This document shows positions 1 through 8,875 of a DNA stretch of 38,154 nucleotides, in pieces. The notes below the pieces were generated by a model, which searched no databases, was not told the DNA's origin, and was given only the letters and a program-made list of their open reading frames with translations. The DNA lies in contig CAISJZ010000503.1 in NCBI GenBank assembly GCA_903885755.1, positions 1 through 38,154 on the forward strand, written 5' to 3'. This DNA comes from an uncultured Hyphomicrobiales bacterium (GTDB lineage: Bacteria > Pseudomonadota > Alphaproteobacteria > Rhizobiales > Beijerinckiaceae). A program made the translations under genes and the position numbers. The first letter of the stretch is position 1, and every line of letters starts with the position of its first letter.

Positions 1-643
1 CGGTGACCGCGACCGCGATGCAGCCGGCCCGCTCGGCCCGCTCGACATGGTGCTTGGCCACCTCGAACTTGTTCGATGCATAGAGCTGGAACCAGATGTT
101 GCGGCCGCGCGCCGCGGTCACGTCCTCGACCGAACGCGAGGTCTGCGTCGACAGCACCATCAGATGATCGCCGGCCTTGGCGCCGCGCGCGGTCGCCAGT
201 TCCCCATCCTCGTAATAGGAGCCATGGCCGCCGGTTGGCGCGAGGATGATCGGCGTCGGATATTTCTGGCCGAACAGCTCCATGCTCATGTCGATCTTGC
301 TGACATCGACCAGGCGGCGCGGGCGCAACTGGTATTTCAAAAATCCTTCGCGGTTGGCGCGCAGCGTCACCTCGTCGTCGATGCCCGAGGTCATGTAGCC
401 GAAGTGCTGCGGTTGCACGTTCTTTTTCATCACTGGCTCGAAATCAAAGACGTTGATCGCGTCCTTGGGCGTGGCGATGAGATGATCGAGATCACGCGGC
501 GCCCAGATGGTGGGATCGGGCAGGCGGTTGGGAGCCTCAAGCGCATGCGCCAGACTCCCGCCGCCAGCGTAGGCGACGCTCGCGCTGCCCGCGAGATATT
601 TCAGAAAGCGGCGGCGATTGGCGATCGGATCGAATTGCGACAT
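1..643 (-). CDS. FMN-dependent alpha-hydroxy-acid dehydrogenase with Tat signal, partial (3' end off window)
   Basis: The first 214 codons of a leftward gene; the rest lies beyond base 1. It starts at ATG 643 behind a strong GGGGAGGA ribosome site. The N-terminus carries a twin-arginine motif (NRRRFLK, residues 9-15) followed by a short Ala/Gly-rich hydrophobic stretch, so the protein is probably folded with its FMN and exported by the Tat system. After the leader the sequence follows the lactate/mandelate dehydrogenase family: a segment with TSGIDDEVTL, then RPRRLVDVS, a LAPTGGHG segment and WFQLYAS. The catalytic His/Arg region is not in the window. The family oxidises 2-hydroxy acids to 2-oxo acids. 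It is a distant paralogue of the cytosolic enzyme at 1864-3120. Family call is firm; substrate and export are inferred. Confidence 0.88.
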   Translation of the reverse strand, partial: MSQFDPIANRRRFLKYLAGSASVAYAGGGSLAHALEAPNRLPDPTIWAPRDLDHLIATPKDAINVFDFEPVMKKNVQPQHFGYMTSGIDDEVTLRANREGFLKYQLRPRRLVDVSKIDMSMELFGQKYPTPIILAPTGGHGSYYEDGELATARGAKAGDHLMVLSTQTSRSVEDVTAARGRNIWFQLYASNKFEVAKHHVERAERAGCIAVAVT

Positions 644-733
644 GCGATGTCCTCCCCGGCGGCGATTCTTCGATCGCCGCGATGGGGAGAGCATAGGACG
701 GTTCGGTGGAGGCTTGAAAGACCCCGCCGCCGC

Positions 734-1690
734 CTATCCCTCGCGCGGCTTGTAGGCCTTGCCATCGCGCCAGCGTTTCATCAGCGCCTCTAGCTCGGGA
801 TCGACCGCGTCGGGCAGTACGATTTTCAGGCTCACCAGCAGATCGCCGGCCGCCGCGCCGCTCGCCGCCGGCAGGCCCTTGCCGCGCAATCGCAGGGTCC
901 GGCCCGAACTGCTGTTCGGCGGCACGGTCAGCTCGACCGCGCCGGTCAGCGTGCGCGCCTCAACCTTGCCGCCAAGTATGGCCTCGTAAAGCGTGATGGG
1001 CAGATCGAGACGCAGGTCGCGCCCGTCAATCCTGAATTGCGCATGGCGCGCCACGCGGATGGTGATGATCGCGTCGCCATTCTCGCCGCCGTATTGGCTG
1101 GGATTGCCCTGACCCTTGAGGCGGATCTGCTTGCCGTCCTCGATCCCGGCGGGAATCTTGACCTCCAGCGTCCGCCCGGACGGCAGGATGACGCGCGTCT
1201 CGCCGCCAAGGACCGATTGTTCCAGCGTCACCGTCACCGTGCCGGCGACATCCTCGCCCTTGGGCGTCGGCTGCTTGCCGCGCGGCCCGGTCCGGCCGCG
1301 CCCGCCAAAAAGCCCCTCGAAGAGGTCGCTGGGGTCGAAGCCCGCCGCGCCGCCGCGTGGGGCGCCGCCCGCGTTGAATTCGAAATGCTCGAAGCCGCCC
1401 GGCCCGGCCTGCCGGCGAAAGCCGCCGCCGCCCGGGCCGCCCGCTCCAAAACCCTCGAAACCGCGCGGCTTGCCCTCCGCGTCGATCTCGCCGCGGTCGA
1501 ACTGGCCCTTTTTCTTGTCGTCGCCGAGAATTTCATAGGCGGAATTGGCCTCGGAGAACTTTTCCTTGGCCTTGGGGTCGGTCTTGTTCTGGTCAGGGTG
1601 GAACTTCTTGGCCAGCTTCCGATAAGCCTTCTTGATCTCATCGGCGCTGGCGGCCTTGGTCACCCCCAGAATGGTATAAGGATCGCGCAT
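734..1690 (-). CDS. J-domain co-chaperone, CbpA-like (DnaJ without zinc finger)
   Basis: A 318-residue type II DnaJ protein that should stimulate the ATPase of DnaK in the cytosol. Residues 1-65 form the J domain (starts [10 protein letters not shown]) with the essential HPD at 31-33. A Gly/Phe-rich linker follows (about 70-125). The C-terminal substrate-binding and dimerisation region covers roughly 130-310, with the typical LEQSVLGGE and DLLVSLKI segments. There are no CxxCxGxG repeats, which separates it from true DnaJ and matches CbpA in length and layout. The frame stays open upstream, but the J domain begins exactly at ATG 1690, so that start was chosen. It is divergent from the hydroxy-acid dehydrogenase at 1864, with 173 nt between the starts. 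Confidence 0.9.
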   Translation of the reverse strand: MRDPYTILGVTKAASADEIKKAYRKLAKKFHPDQNKTDPKAKEKFSEANSAYEILGDDKKKGQFDRGEIDAEGKPRGFEGFGAGGPGGGGFRRQAGPGGFEHFEFNAGGAPRGGAAGFDPSDLFEGLFGGRGRTGPRGKQPTPKGEDVAGTVTVTLEQSVLGGETRVILPSGRTLEVKIPAGIEDGKQIRLKGQGNPSQYGGENGDAIITIRVARHAQFRIDGRDLRLDLPITLYEAILGGKVEARTLTGAVELTVPPNSSSGRTLRLRGKGLPAASGAAAGDLLVSLKIVLPDAVDPELEALMKRWRDGKAYKPREG

Positions 1691-1863
1691 CAGGAGCCCA
1701 CTCCAGCGTCCGCCCGTCATGGCGCGGAGGCAATGTCTCAAGCCGTATATGGTTCGGCTCGGGGTGAGTCGCAAGGATAGCGCCAAACCTTGCGCGCGTC
1801 CGATTGCCTCGCGCCGGGCCGGCGGCCTATTCTGCGGGCGAAATCGGGAGGAAATGGATCGCC

Positions 1864-3120
1864 ATGAACGCACCTGTCGCCGGCTCGCCCGTCGCGCCGA
1901 ACCCCGTCGAGGCGTCCTGGCCCGCCAACGCTCCGATTCCCTCGCCCAAGCTGGTCCCGGCGCTGGCGGACAAATACATCAACATCGAGGATCTGCGGCT
2001 GGGCGCCCGGCGGCGGATGCCGCGCGGCGTTTTCGAGTTCATCGATCGCGGCTCGGAGGACGAGGCGACGCTGAAGGACAACCGCGCCAGCTTCCACCGC
2101 ATCAAGCTGCGCAACAGGGTTCTGGTGGATGTCTCCCGGCGCAGCCAGCAAATCACGCTGTTCGGCAAGCCGATGTCGATGCCGCTGGCCATCGCGCCGA
2201 CGGGCGCGGCGGGTCTGGCCTGCTACGAGGGCGAGCTGGAGCTCGCCCGCGCCGCCGCTCGCTCGGGCGTGCCCTTCACCCTCGCTACCCCCTCGCTGAC
2301 CGCGATCGAGCGCATCGCCACGGTGGAGGAGGGCCGCAAGTGGTTCCAGCTCTATATGTGGCGCGATCGGGAACTCTCGCACGCGCTCGTGCGCCGCGCC
2401 CGCGACGCCGGCTTCGAGACGCTCATCCTCACCGGCGACACGGCGGTGCCGCCGATCCGCGAATACAACAAGCGCAACGGCTTCAATTCGCCCTTCACCT
2501 TCAATCCCGCGATTGTCGCCGATGTCGCGATGTCGCCGGGCTGGATGTGGCGCGTGCTGCGTCCCTATCTCCAGAATGGCGGAATGCCCAAACAGGCGCA
2601 TTACCCCAATGATTCAAAGGGCGTGCAGGTGCGCATGGTCGGCGGCGCCGAAACCCTGCGCGGCGACAATCTGAGCTGGGACGACATCGCCCGGCTGCGC
2701 GACATCTGGAAAGGCCCGATCCTCGTGAAGGGCGTTCACCAGCCCGACGATGTCGAGCGTGGCATTCGCGAGGGCATAGAGGGCGTCATTGTCTCCAACC
2801 ACGGCGGGCGCAATCTCGACACCGCGGTATCTTCGCTCGACGTGTTGCCCGAAATCGTCGCCGCCGCCGGCGACAAGCTCGTTGTCATCGCCGACAGCGG
2901 CGTCCGTCGCGGCGGCGACATTCTCAAACTGCTGGCGCTCGGCGCGAAGGCGGTGCTGTCGGGCCGCCCGACGCTCTATGGAACCGCCGTCGCGGGCGAG
3001 GATGGCGCGGCGCATGCTCTCGGCCTTCTCAAGCGCGAACTCGACACGGCCATGGCCTATACCGGCTGTTGCGCGATCAACGACATCTCGCCGCGCGTGT
3101 TGTGGCGAGAGGCGAGCTAG
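1864..3120 (+). CDS. FMN-dependent alpha-hydroxy-acid oxidase/dehydrogenase (LldD/MdlB family)
   Basis: A 418-residue cytosolic flavoenzyme that oxidises a 2-hydroxy acid (lactate, mandelate, glycolate or similar) to the 2-oxo acid. The family signature SNHGGRNLD lies at 311-319, with His313 as the expected catalytic base. Downstream, [11 protein letters not shown] and [10 protein letters not shown] form the phosphate-binding part of the TIM barrel for [13 protein letters not shown] and [11 protein letters not shown] are the other family blocks. ATG 1864 was chosen because GGGAGGA sits 11 nt upstream and the residues before it look non-coding. It lacks the Tat leader of the paralogue at 1-643. 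Its stop faces the MFS gene (3137) only 16 nt away. The substrate cannot be read from sequence; the nearby carboxylate receptors fit a hydroxy-acid diet. Confidence 0.92.
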   Translation: MNAPVAGSPVAPNPVEASWPANAPIPSPKLVPALADKYINIEDLRLGARRRMPRGVFEFIDRGSEDEATLKDNRASFHRIKLRNRVLVDVSRRSQQITLFGKPMSMPLAIAPTGAAGLACYEGELELARAAARSGVPFTLATPSLTAIERIATVEEGRKWFQLYMWRDRELSHALVRRARDAGFETLILTGDTAVPPIREYNKRNGFNSPFTFNPAIVADVAMSPGWMWRVLRPYLQNGGMPKQAHYPNDSKGVQVRMVGGAETLRGDNLSWDDIARLRDIWKGPILVKGVHQPDDVERGIREGIEGVIVSNHGGRNLDTAVSSLDVLPEIVAAAGDKLVVIADSGVRRGGDILKLLALGAKAVLSGRPTLYGTAVAGEDGAAHALGLLKRELDTAMAYTGCCAINDISPRVLWREAS

Positions 3121-3136
3121 TCGCGATTCGATGACG

Positions 3137-4642
3137 TCAGTCTCGCGACGATAGCGGGCGCGCCACGTCTTCCAGCGAACGGCGCTCCGCCGCGACGCCC
3201 CAGCGCGCGGCGCAGGCGGCGGAGGCGAGCATGAGACTGGCGCCAAACAAATATCCGCAAAACAGGGCGCCGCGCGATCCCGTGCCAATCAGCGCGCCAA
3301 ATATCCAGGGCGCGGCGACGCCGCCGATCCCGGTGCCAATTGCGTAGAAAAGCGCGATGGCGAGCGCCCGAATCTCGATGGGAAAGGATTCGCTGACTGT
3401 CAGATAGGCCGAGCTGGCGGCGGCGGAAGCGAAGAAAAACACGACGCTCCAGCAAAGTGTTTGCCCTCGCGCGTCGAGCGCGCCGACGTAAAACAACGCG
3501 CCGCTCGCCATCAGCGCCAGCCCCGAGATCGCGTAGGTGAATGCGATCATCGGTTTGCGGCCAAGCGAGTCGAATAGCGGACCGAGCGCCAGGGGACCAA
3601 GCACGTTGCCGAGCGCGAAGGGTAAAATGTACCAGCCGACGTCGGAGCTCGGCGTTCCATAGAATCGCGTGAGAACCAGGGCATAGGTAAAAAAGATCGC
3701 ATTGTAGAAGAACGCCTGCGCCGCCATGAGCGCGAGGCCGACAAGCGCGCGCGTTCGATGCGTGCGCGTGAGCGCGATGAAGACTTCGCCCAGCGGGGTA
3801 TGGCTACGCGTGGTGATCGCGATGAATCTTGCCTTGGCAAGGTCGAATGACGGGGTATCGCTGGCCGTGAATCCGTCCTCGATCACGCGGACAATCACGT
3901 TGGCCTCCGCGACGCGTCCGTGAATCGCTAGCCAACGTGGGCTCTCCGGCAGCATCGCGCGAAGCGCCAGTATCACGAGACCGAGGCTCGCGCCGATCAT
4001 GAACGCGAGCCGCCAGCCGACGTCCGGACCAAAGCGCGATGGATCGAGGAGGAGGATCGAGGCTCCGCCACCCAGCGCGGCGCCCAGCCAGAACGTGCCG
4101 TTGATGGCGAGATCGACGCGGCCGCGATATCGCGCGGGCGTCAACTCCTGAATGGTGGAATTGATCGCGGCGTATTCGCCGCCAATTCCGGCGCCGGTCA
4201 ACAGGCGAAAAAGACAGAAACTCCCCAGACTCCACGAAAGCGCCGTCGCGGCCGTGGCGACGAGATAGACGCCAAGCGTGACAAAGAAGAGCTTCTTGCG
4301 CCCGAGCCGGTCCGTCATCCAGCCAAACAGAAGCGCGCCGCCCACGGCGCCCGCGAGATAGGCGCTCGCGGCCAGGCCTAGGTCAACGTCGGAAAATCGC
4401 AGGCTCGGGCTATCCTTCAACGCTCCGGCGATTGATCCGGCGATTGTCACCTCCAACCCGTCGAGAATCCACGTTACGCCAAGCGCGATGACCACAAGTG
4501 TATGAAAGCGCCCCCATGGCAGTCGATCGAGCCGCCAGGGTATGTCGGTCGTGATGCTCTCGGGCCCGGCCACGCGACACTCCGACGGTTCGCGAATGCA
4601 ACGCGCGGACGCGCTCCGGGTTCCCACGCGCAGATGGTCCAT
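3137..4642 (-). CDS. MFS transporter, sugar/organic-acid porter type
   Basis: A 501-residue major facilitator with about 12 predicted membrane segments; the first begins near residue 48. The loop 2-3 motif DRLGRKK and its repeat in the second half (DSLGRKP) are present, and PESPRWL after segment 6 is the hallmark of the sugar/metabolite porter branch. It would import or export an organic substrate by proton symport or antiport in the inner membrane. It is the last gene of a leftward unit: its start is 25 nt after the stop of the Bug receptor gene (4668-5669), which itself overlaps the cupin gene. An AAGG ribosome site precedes ATG 4642. The N-terminal 45 residues before the first segment are long, so a later start is possible. 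Substrate unknown; carboxylic or aromatic acids are plausible from context. Confidence 0.88.
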   Translation of the reverse strand: MDHLRVGTRSASARCIREPSECRVAGPESITTDIPWRLDRLPWGRFHTLVVIALGVTWILDGLEVTIAGSIAGALKDSPSLRFSDVDLGLAASAYLAGAVGGALLFGWMTDRLGRKKLFFVTLGVYLVATAATALSWSLGSFCLFRLLTGAGIGGEYAAINSTIQELTPARYRGRVDLAINGTFWLGAALGGGASILLLDPSRFGPDVGWRLAFMIGASLGLVILALRAMLPESPRWLAIHGRVAEANVIVRVIEDGFTASDTPSFDLAKARFIAITTRSHTPLGEVFIALTRTHRTRALVGLALMAAQAFFYNAIFFTYALVLTRFYGTPSSDVGWYILPFALGNVLGPLALGPLFDSLGRKPMIAFTYAISGLALMASGALFYVGALDARGQTLCWSVVFFFASAAASSAYLTVSESFPIEIRALAIALFYAIGTGIGGVAAPWIFGALIGTGSRGALFCGYLFGASLMLASAACAARWGVAAERRSLEDVARPLSSRD

Positions 4643-4667
4643 GCCTTCGACAAATGTGCCGCGCGCT

Positions 4668-5669
4668 CTACTTCGCCGCCGGTGTCACCAGCCTCCTCGC
4701 GCGCTCGACGATCGCGGGTGGCGTCGCGTAGGCCCTGGCGATGAGCGCCTGGGTGTCTTCGCCGCTCGTCGGCGAAATCTCCGCCTGCATGACCTTGCCA
4801 TCGGCGAGAAACTCCGGGTCCTTCATCGTCGCGTCGAAGGCGCGGCGAAGAATGTCCACCTTGCCCGGCGGCGTGCCGGGAGGCGCGGCGAACGGTCGCC
4901 CGATGGCGGTGCCCGCGAGAAACAGCGACAGCAATTGCTTGTCCTCGTCGTTCTTCAAGAGATCGAAGACGAGCGGCGCCGCGCCGGCCTTGGGATTTTT
5001 CTCGAAGCCGAGTTGCAGGAGCACGTTGATTTTTTTGTCGCGCAGCCAGTCGGGTTTCGACGCCTCGAGCGAGGACAAGGTCAGGCCGCAGCGGCCATGC
5101 ACCTCGCCGCTCTCGATCGCCATGAAGGTTTCCTTGGTGCCGAGATAGCCGGTCACGAGGCGGAATTTCGTGCCGAGCGTGTCATTGAGGATGAGCGGAT
5201 AGGTGTCGGTCTCCGACCCCGCGCCTGTGCCGGCCAATACCATCTCGCGCGTTCGCGCGTCCTCGATGGTCTTGAAGGGACTGTCGCCCCAGGAAATGCA
5301 CAGGCTGACGTCGCGGCTGATCGCGCCGATCCAGTTGAATCGGCTCATGTCATAGCCGGGATTGCGCGCGCCGATCAAAGGCTCGATCAGCGGTCCGCCC
5401 GGAAATGTCGTGATCGCCGTGCCGTCTTTCGGCGCGGAATCGGCCAGAAAATTCGCGGCGCGAATGCCGCCGGCGCCAGGCATGTCCTGCACGTTGACGG
5501 CCGGGTTGCCAGGAATATGACGCCCGATGTGCCGGCCGAGCAGACGCGCGTAAAGATCGATGCCGCCGCCCGCGGTGCCGGCGACATAGAGCGTGATCGG
5601 TTTGGTGATCGTCTCCTGCGCAACGCAGGGCGTGGTGGAAAGAAGGATGGCGGCGAGAAGCGTTTTCAT
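4668..5669 (-). CDS. Bug/TctC-family periplasmic solute receptor
   Basis: A 333-residue tripartite-tricarboxylate-transporter (TTT) type receptor. Residues 1-18 (MKTLLAAILLSTTPCVAQ) are a signal peptide. The mature protein has the TAGGGIDLYARLLGRHIG block, IPGNPAVNVQDMPGAGG, and the conserved C-terminal helix region; these are family positions for carboxylate binding. The GRHIPGNPAV version marks a subfamily shared with the receptor at 11164-12189 and differs from the tandem receptors at 13.7-16.6 kb. The start ATG at 5669 overlaps the stop of the cupin gene by one base (TGATG); a GTG 3 nt upstream is the alternative. No TctA/TctB genes are present; an MFS transporter gene follows 25 nt downstream, which is unusual for this family. 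Confidence 0.9.
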   Translation of the reverse strand: MKTLLAAILLSTTPCVAQETITKPITLYVAGTAGGGIDLYARLLGRHIGRHIPGNPAVNVQDMPGAGGIRAANFLADSAPKDGTAITTFPGGPLIEPLIGARNPGYDMSRFNWIGAISRDVSLCISWGDSPFKTIEDARTREMVLAGTGAGSETDTYPLILNDTLGTKFRLVTGYLGTKETFMAIESGEVHGRCGLTLSSLEASKPDWLRDKKINVLLQLGFEKNPKAGAAPLVFDLLKNDEDKQLLSLFLAGTAIGRPFAAPPGTPPGKVDILRRAFDATMKDPEFLADGKVMQAEISPTSGEDTQALIARAYATPPAIVERARRLVTPAAK

Positions 5670-6214
5670 CACGCCATCACCGGTTCGGCGTCGATGAGCA
5701 CGAAGGCGAGCACCGCCGGCGCGTCCGCGCGATTGCTCCAGGCGTGGTTCGTGCCCCGCTGCACCAGAACGTCGCCCTGCTTGAGAAGGACTTCGCCTTC
5801 ATCCATCAGCGCCCAGATTTCGCCCGACAGGACGATGGCGTAATCGATCGACGCGGTCTTGTGAAAACCGGGATGACGCGCGTTGGACCGGTCGAGCGCG
5901 CCCGCGCGGCCCGTGCCGTCGTCATGGCTGGTCGCGTGCTCCCTTTCAAGCGCGGCGCGGCGCTCCTTGTCCGGCGGATAGGAAATGACGCGAAAGACGC
6001 TGCCGTTTTTCGGTGGCGGAAGTCGAAAGGCGCGATCCGTGGGATCGTGTTCGCCAGTGTTATCGGCGGGCGTCGCGGACGTGTCCCAGAGTTCGATCAC
6101 AAGCGAGGAGCCAGGACCGCGCTGATAAACATGCGGCGCGGGTCCGTCGAAAATGAAACACGATTTGCCCTGGGCGTTGTGCCCGGAGACGACCCGGCGG
6201 ACTGGGCTGGACAT
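5669..6214 (-). CDS. Cupin-domain protein
   Basis: A 181-residue single-domain cupin. The core lies at about 118-173: HKTASIDYAIVLSGE, then GEVLLKQGDVLVQRGTNHAW and a final strand. The first half (1-115) is a family-typical extension seen in small cupins of aromatic and organic-acid gene clusters. The histidine set is incomplete compared with metal-binding cupins: H118 and H157 are present but the usual HxH pair is not, so metal catalysis is doubtful and a ligand-binding or structural role is possible. It heads a leftward unit with a Bug receptor (1-nt overlap) and an MFS transporter. There is no strong ribosome site before ATG 6214. The fold is clear; the role is not. Confidence 0.85.
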   Translation of the reverse strand: MSSPVRRVVSGHNAQGKSCFIFDGPAPHVYQRGPGSSLVIELWDTSATPADNTGEHDPTDRAFRLPPPKNGSVFRVISYPPDKERRAALEREHATSHDDGTGRAGALDRSNARHPGFHKTASIDYAIVLSGEIWALMDEGEVLLKQGDVLVQRGTNHAWSNRADAPAVLAFVLIDAEPVMA

Positions 6215-6297
6215 GGCGGCGCTTCGATTCCCGTGACGTGATTGAACGCTGTCTTATCGTATCGCGTGCGGGCGCGCCAGAATGACCGGTCCGGGCG

Positions 6298-6777
6298 TCA
6301 CGGACGCGGCGGTTCATACTTCCAGAACAAAAAAGTCGGAATCAGATTGTGTGAAGCTTCGAGCATTGGCTGACAGTGGAATGACGGCGCATCAATGGAG
6401 AATTCGTATGTCTCCGACCACCGCGATCGACCATTCCTCAGACAATGGCGCACCAGCCTGTCGATGACGGCAACCGGTTTTCCCGTCGCGATGACGCCGA
6501 CGCGGTTCAACCACGCGCGTTCGGGGCCATTCTCGGTCGGCGGCGAGACGAACGTCACCTCGACTTCGATTTGATAGTGCTGTTCGCTGACTTCGATGTT
6601 GCGCGCCAGCGCGTGACGAAGCGTGATGACGGGTTGGTCCTCGTCCGGGCCCGGCCGCGCCGCGATGATTGCTTGCGCTTTCGCCACAAGCTTGTCCGCC
6701 ATGCGGTCCATGCCGTCGGCCGCGACCGGTTGCGTCAGTATCGCGCAAAGCGCGGCGCCTAGGCGCGCGCCGTTCAT
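6298..6777 (-). CDS. Hypothetical protein, probably secreted
   Basis: A 159-residue protein I do not recognise. The N-terminus (MNGARLGAALCAILTQPVAA) resembles a short signal peptide. The rest is a mixed alpha/beta sequence, with alternating strands near residues 65-80 (the run HYQIEVEVTFVSPP) and a C-terminus rich in Phe and Pro. Its ATG at 6777 overlaps the stop of the M3 peptidase gene by four bases (ATGA), so it is translated from the same message. Length, codon use and coupling support a real gene. Function is unknown. Confidence 0.65.
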   Translation of the reverse strand: MNGARLGAALCAILTQPVAADGMDRMADKLVAKAQAIIAARPGPDEDQPVITLRHALARNIEVSEQHYQIEVEVTFVSPPTENGPERAWLNRVGVIATGKPVAVIDRLVRHCLRNGRSRWSETYEFSIDAPSFHCQPMLEASHNLIPTFLFWKYEPPRP

Positions 6778-8810
6778 GCAAACCCGCGCGACTTCAGCAG
6801 GGGATCGACGCTCGGCAGGCGCCCGCGGAAGGCGATATAGGCCGCCTTGGGATCGCGCAGATTGCCGGCGGAATAGACATTCTCGCGCAGGCGCCGCGCT
6901 ACTTCGGGATTGAATACGTCGCCGGTTTCGGTGAACGCCGCGAAGGCGTCCTGATCGAGCGTCGCCGCCCAGAGATAGCTGTAGTAGCCGGCGGCGTATC
7001 CTTCCCCGGCGAAGGCGTGGCTGAAATGCGGGCTGCGATGGCGCATCGGAACCTCGTCGGGATTGCGGATGCGCGCCAGCGTCGCGTCCTCTATCCCCAT
7101 GGGGTCATCCACGTTCGCCGCCATGTGCGCGTCCATGTCGACATATGCGGAGGAGCAGAATTCGACGGTGATGAAACCCTGGTTGAATTTTGCCGCCGCG
7201 CCGATGCGTTCGATCTTTTCGGCGGCCAGCGGCTCGCCGGTTTCCACGTGGCGCGCGAAGCGGCTCAGCACTTCCTGAGTGAACAGCCAGTGCTCGAAAA
7301 GCTGCGAGGGAAGTTCGACGAAATCGCCGCTGACGGCGGTTCCCGCCAGCGTGGGATAGGTGACATCAGACAGCAGTCCATGCAGCGCATGACCAAATTC
7401 ATGGAACAGCGTGCTGGCCTCCGTGGTGGAGAGCAGGGCGGGCGCGCCCTCCGATGGCTTGGCGATGTTGAGCACGTTGATGATGATTGGCCGCTGGTCG
7501 CCATCAAGCTTGCGCTGCGAGCGGAACGCCGACATCCAGGCGCCGCCGCGCTTGGAGGCGCGCGCGAAATAATCGCCGAAAAACAGACCGACATGTTGAC
7601 CCGCCGCGTCCTTCGCCTCGAACACGCGCACATCGGGATGATAGGTCTCGATATCCTTGCGCTCCTCGAAGGACAAGCCGAACAACTTGCCCGCGACGAA
7701 GAAAGCCGCCTCGATCATCCGGTCGAGCGGCAGATAGGGGCGCAATTCCGCGTCATCGAAGGCGTATTGCGAGCTTCGCAGTTTTTCCGCGTAAAAACGC
7801 CAGTCATGCGCCGCGAGCGTGAAATTGTCGCCTTCGTCGCTGATCATGGATTGCAGGCGCTCGCGCTCGCGCAGCGCCTGTTCGCGACCCGGCTTCCAGA
7901 CATCGTCGATGAGTTTGTAAACCGAGGCCGCGTCGCCAGCCATCGTGTCGTCGAGCTTGTAGTCGGCGTAAGTCTTGTAACCCAGCAGTCTGGCGCGCTC
8001 GCCGCGCAGGCGCAGCGTCTCGGCGATGATGGCGCGATTGTCCGTCGCCCCGCCATTCTGCCCGCGCATGAGAAAGGCGTGCAAAAGCTTTTCCCGCAGG
8101 TCGCGTCGCGTCGAGGTCGACAGAAAAGTCTCGACCACGCCGCGCGACAGCGACACGCCATGCTTGCCGGCAAGGCCATGTTCGTTGGCGTAAGCCGCGG
8201 CGCTCGACAGGAAGTCCCGCGACAGGCCCGCCCGGTCGGCCGCGGTTTCAAGCGGTAGGATGTAATCGGATTCATCCTGCAGCACGTTCTGGCTGAATTG
8301 CGTGCCGAGCGTCGCCAGACGCTCGCTGATCGCCGCCAGCCGCTCTCGATCGGCTTGTTCCAGCGCCGCGCCCGAGCGCGAAAACATCTTGTGGACGCGT
8401 TCAACGAGGCGCATCTGCTCGGCGCCGAGACCGACCGTCTCGCGCGCCCTGAATACGGCGTCGATCCGCGCGAACAGTTTGGGGTTGAGCCGGATAGCGC
8501 TGCGATGGCGCGACAGGATCGGGGACAAATCGCGCTCGATCGCCCGGATCGGCTCGTCCGACATCGTGCCCGTCAGGTTCCAGAATACGCCGCCAACGCG
8601 GTTGAGGTCCTCGCCCGCCCGCTCCATCGCCTCGATCGAGTTGGCGAAGGTCGGGGCTTGCGGATTGTTGGCGATGGCCTCGATCTCCGCGAGATTCGCG
8701 GCGAGGGCCGCGTCGAAGGCGGGTCGGAAGTCCTCCGTTCGAAAGCTGGAAAACGGCGGCGCGCCGAAGGGCGTGCTCCAGGGACGCGCGAACGGATTGG
8801 CTTGGGTCAA
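6774..8810 (-). CDS. dcp: M3-family oligopeptidase / peptidyl-dipeptidase (Dcp-like)
   Basis: A 678-residue zinc metallopeptidase of the thimet oligopeptidase clan, the usual length for Dcp and OpdA. The zinc motif HEFGH is at 470-474 (inside TLFHEFGHALHGLL), and the third ligand region follows about 25 residues later with GDFVELPSQLFEHW. The C-terminus has the family block AGEGYAAGYYSYLWA, which carries the substrate-binding Tyr and His residues. There is no signal peptide, so it probably works in the cytosol, trimming short peptides. It sits between a lipoprotein gene (65 nt upstream) and a small secreted protein gene that overlaps its stop. Dcp versus oligopeptidase A cannot be settled by eye, so the symbol is tentative. 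Confidence 0.92.
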   Translation of the reverse strand: MTQANPFARPWSTPFGAPPFSSFRTEDFRPAFDAALAANLAEIEAIANNPQAPTFANSIEAMERAGEDLNRVGGVFWNLTGTMSDEPIRAIERDLSPILSRHRSAIRLNPKLFARIDAVFRARETVGLGAEQMRLVERVHKMFSRSGAALEQADRERLAAISERLATLGTQFSQNVLQDESDYILPLETAADRAGLSRDFLSSAAAYANEHGLAGKHGVSLSRGVVETFLSTSTRRDLREKLLHAFLMRGQNGGATDNRAIIAETLRLRGERARLLGYKTYADYKLDDTMAGDAASVYKLIDDVWKPGREQALRERERLQSMISDEGDNFTLAAHDWRFYAEKLRSSQYAFDDAELRPYLPLDRMIEAAFFVAGKLFGLSFEERKDIETYHPDVRVFEAKDAAGQHVGLFFGDYFARASKRGGAWMSAFRSQRKLDGDQRPIIINVLNIAKPSEGAPALLSTTEASTLFHEFGHALHGLLSDVTYPTLAGTAVSGDFVELPSQLFEHWLFTQEVLSRFARHVETGEPLAAEKIERIGAAAKFNQGFITVEFCSSAYVDMDAHMAANVDDPMGIEDATLARIRNPDEVPMRHRSPHFSHAFAGEGYAAGYYSYLWAATLDQDAFAAFTETGDVFNPEVARRLRENVYSAGNLRDPKAAYIAFRGRLPSVDPLLKSRGFA

Positions 8811-8875
8811 GGCTGGCTCCCGGCTGAGTGTCGCCGGAAGCTATGTGCCGCCGCGGCCGGCGGCAAGGTCAACGA

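Noticed and set aside
6669-8258. A 529-codon plus-strand frame opposite the M3 peptidase
   Set aside because: Shadow of the peptidase gene, whose HEFGH site and full family length leave no doubt about the coding strand.
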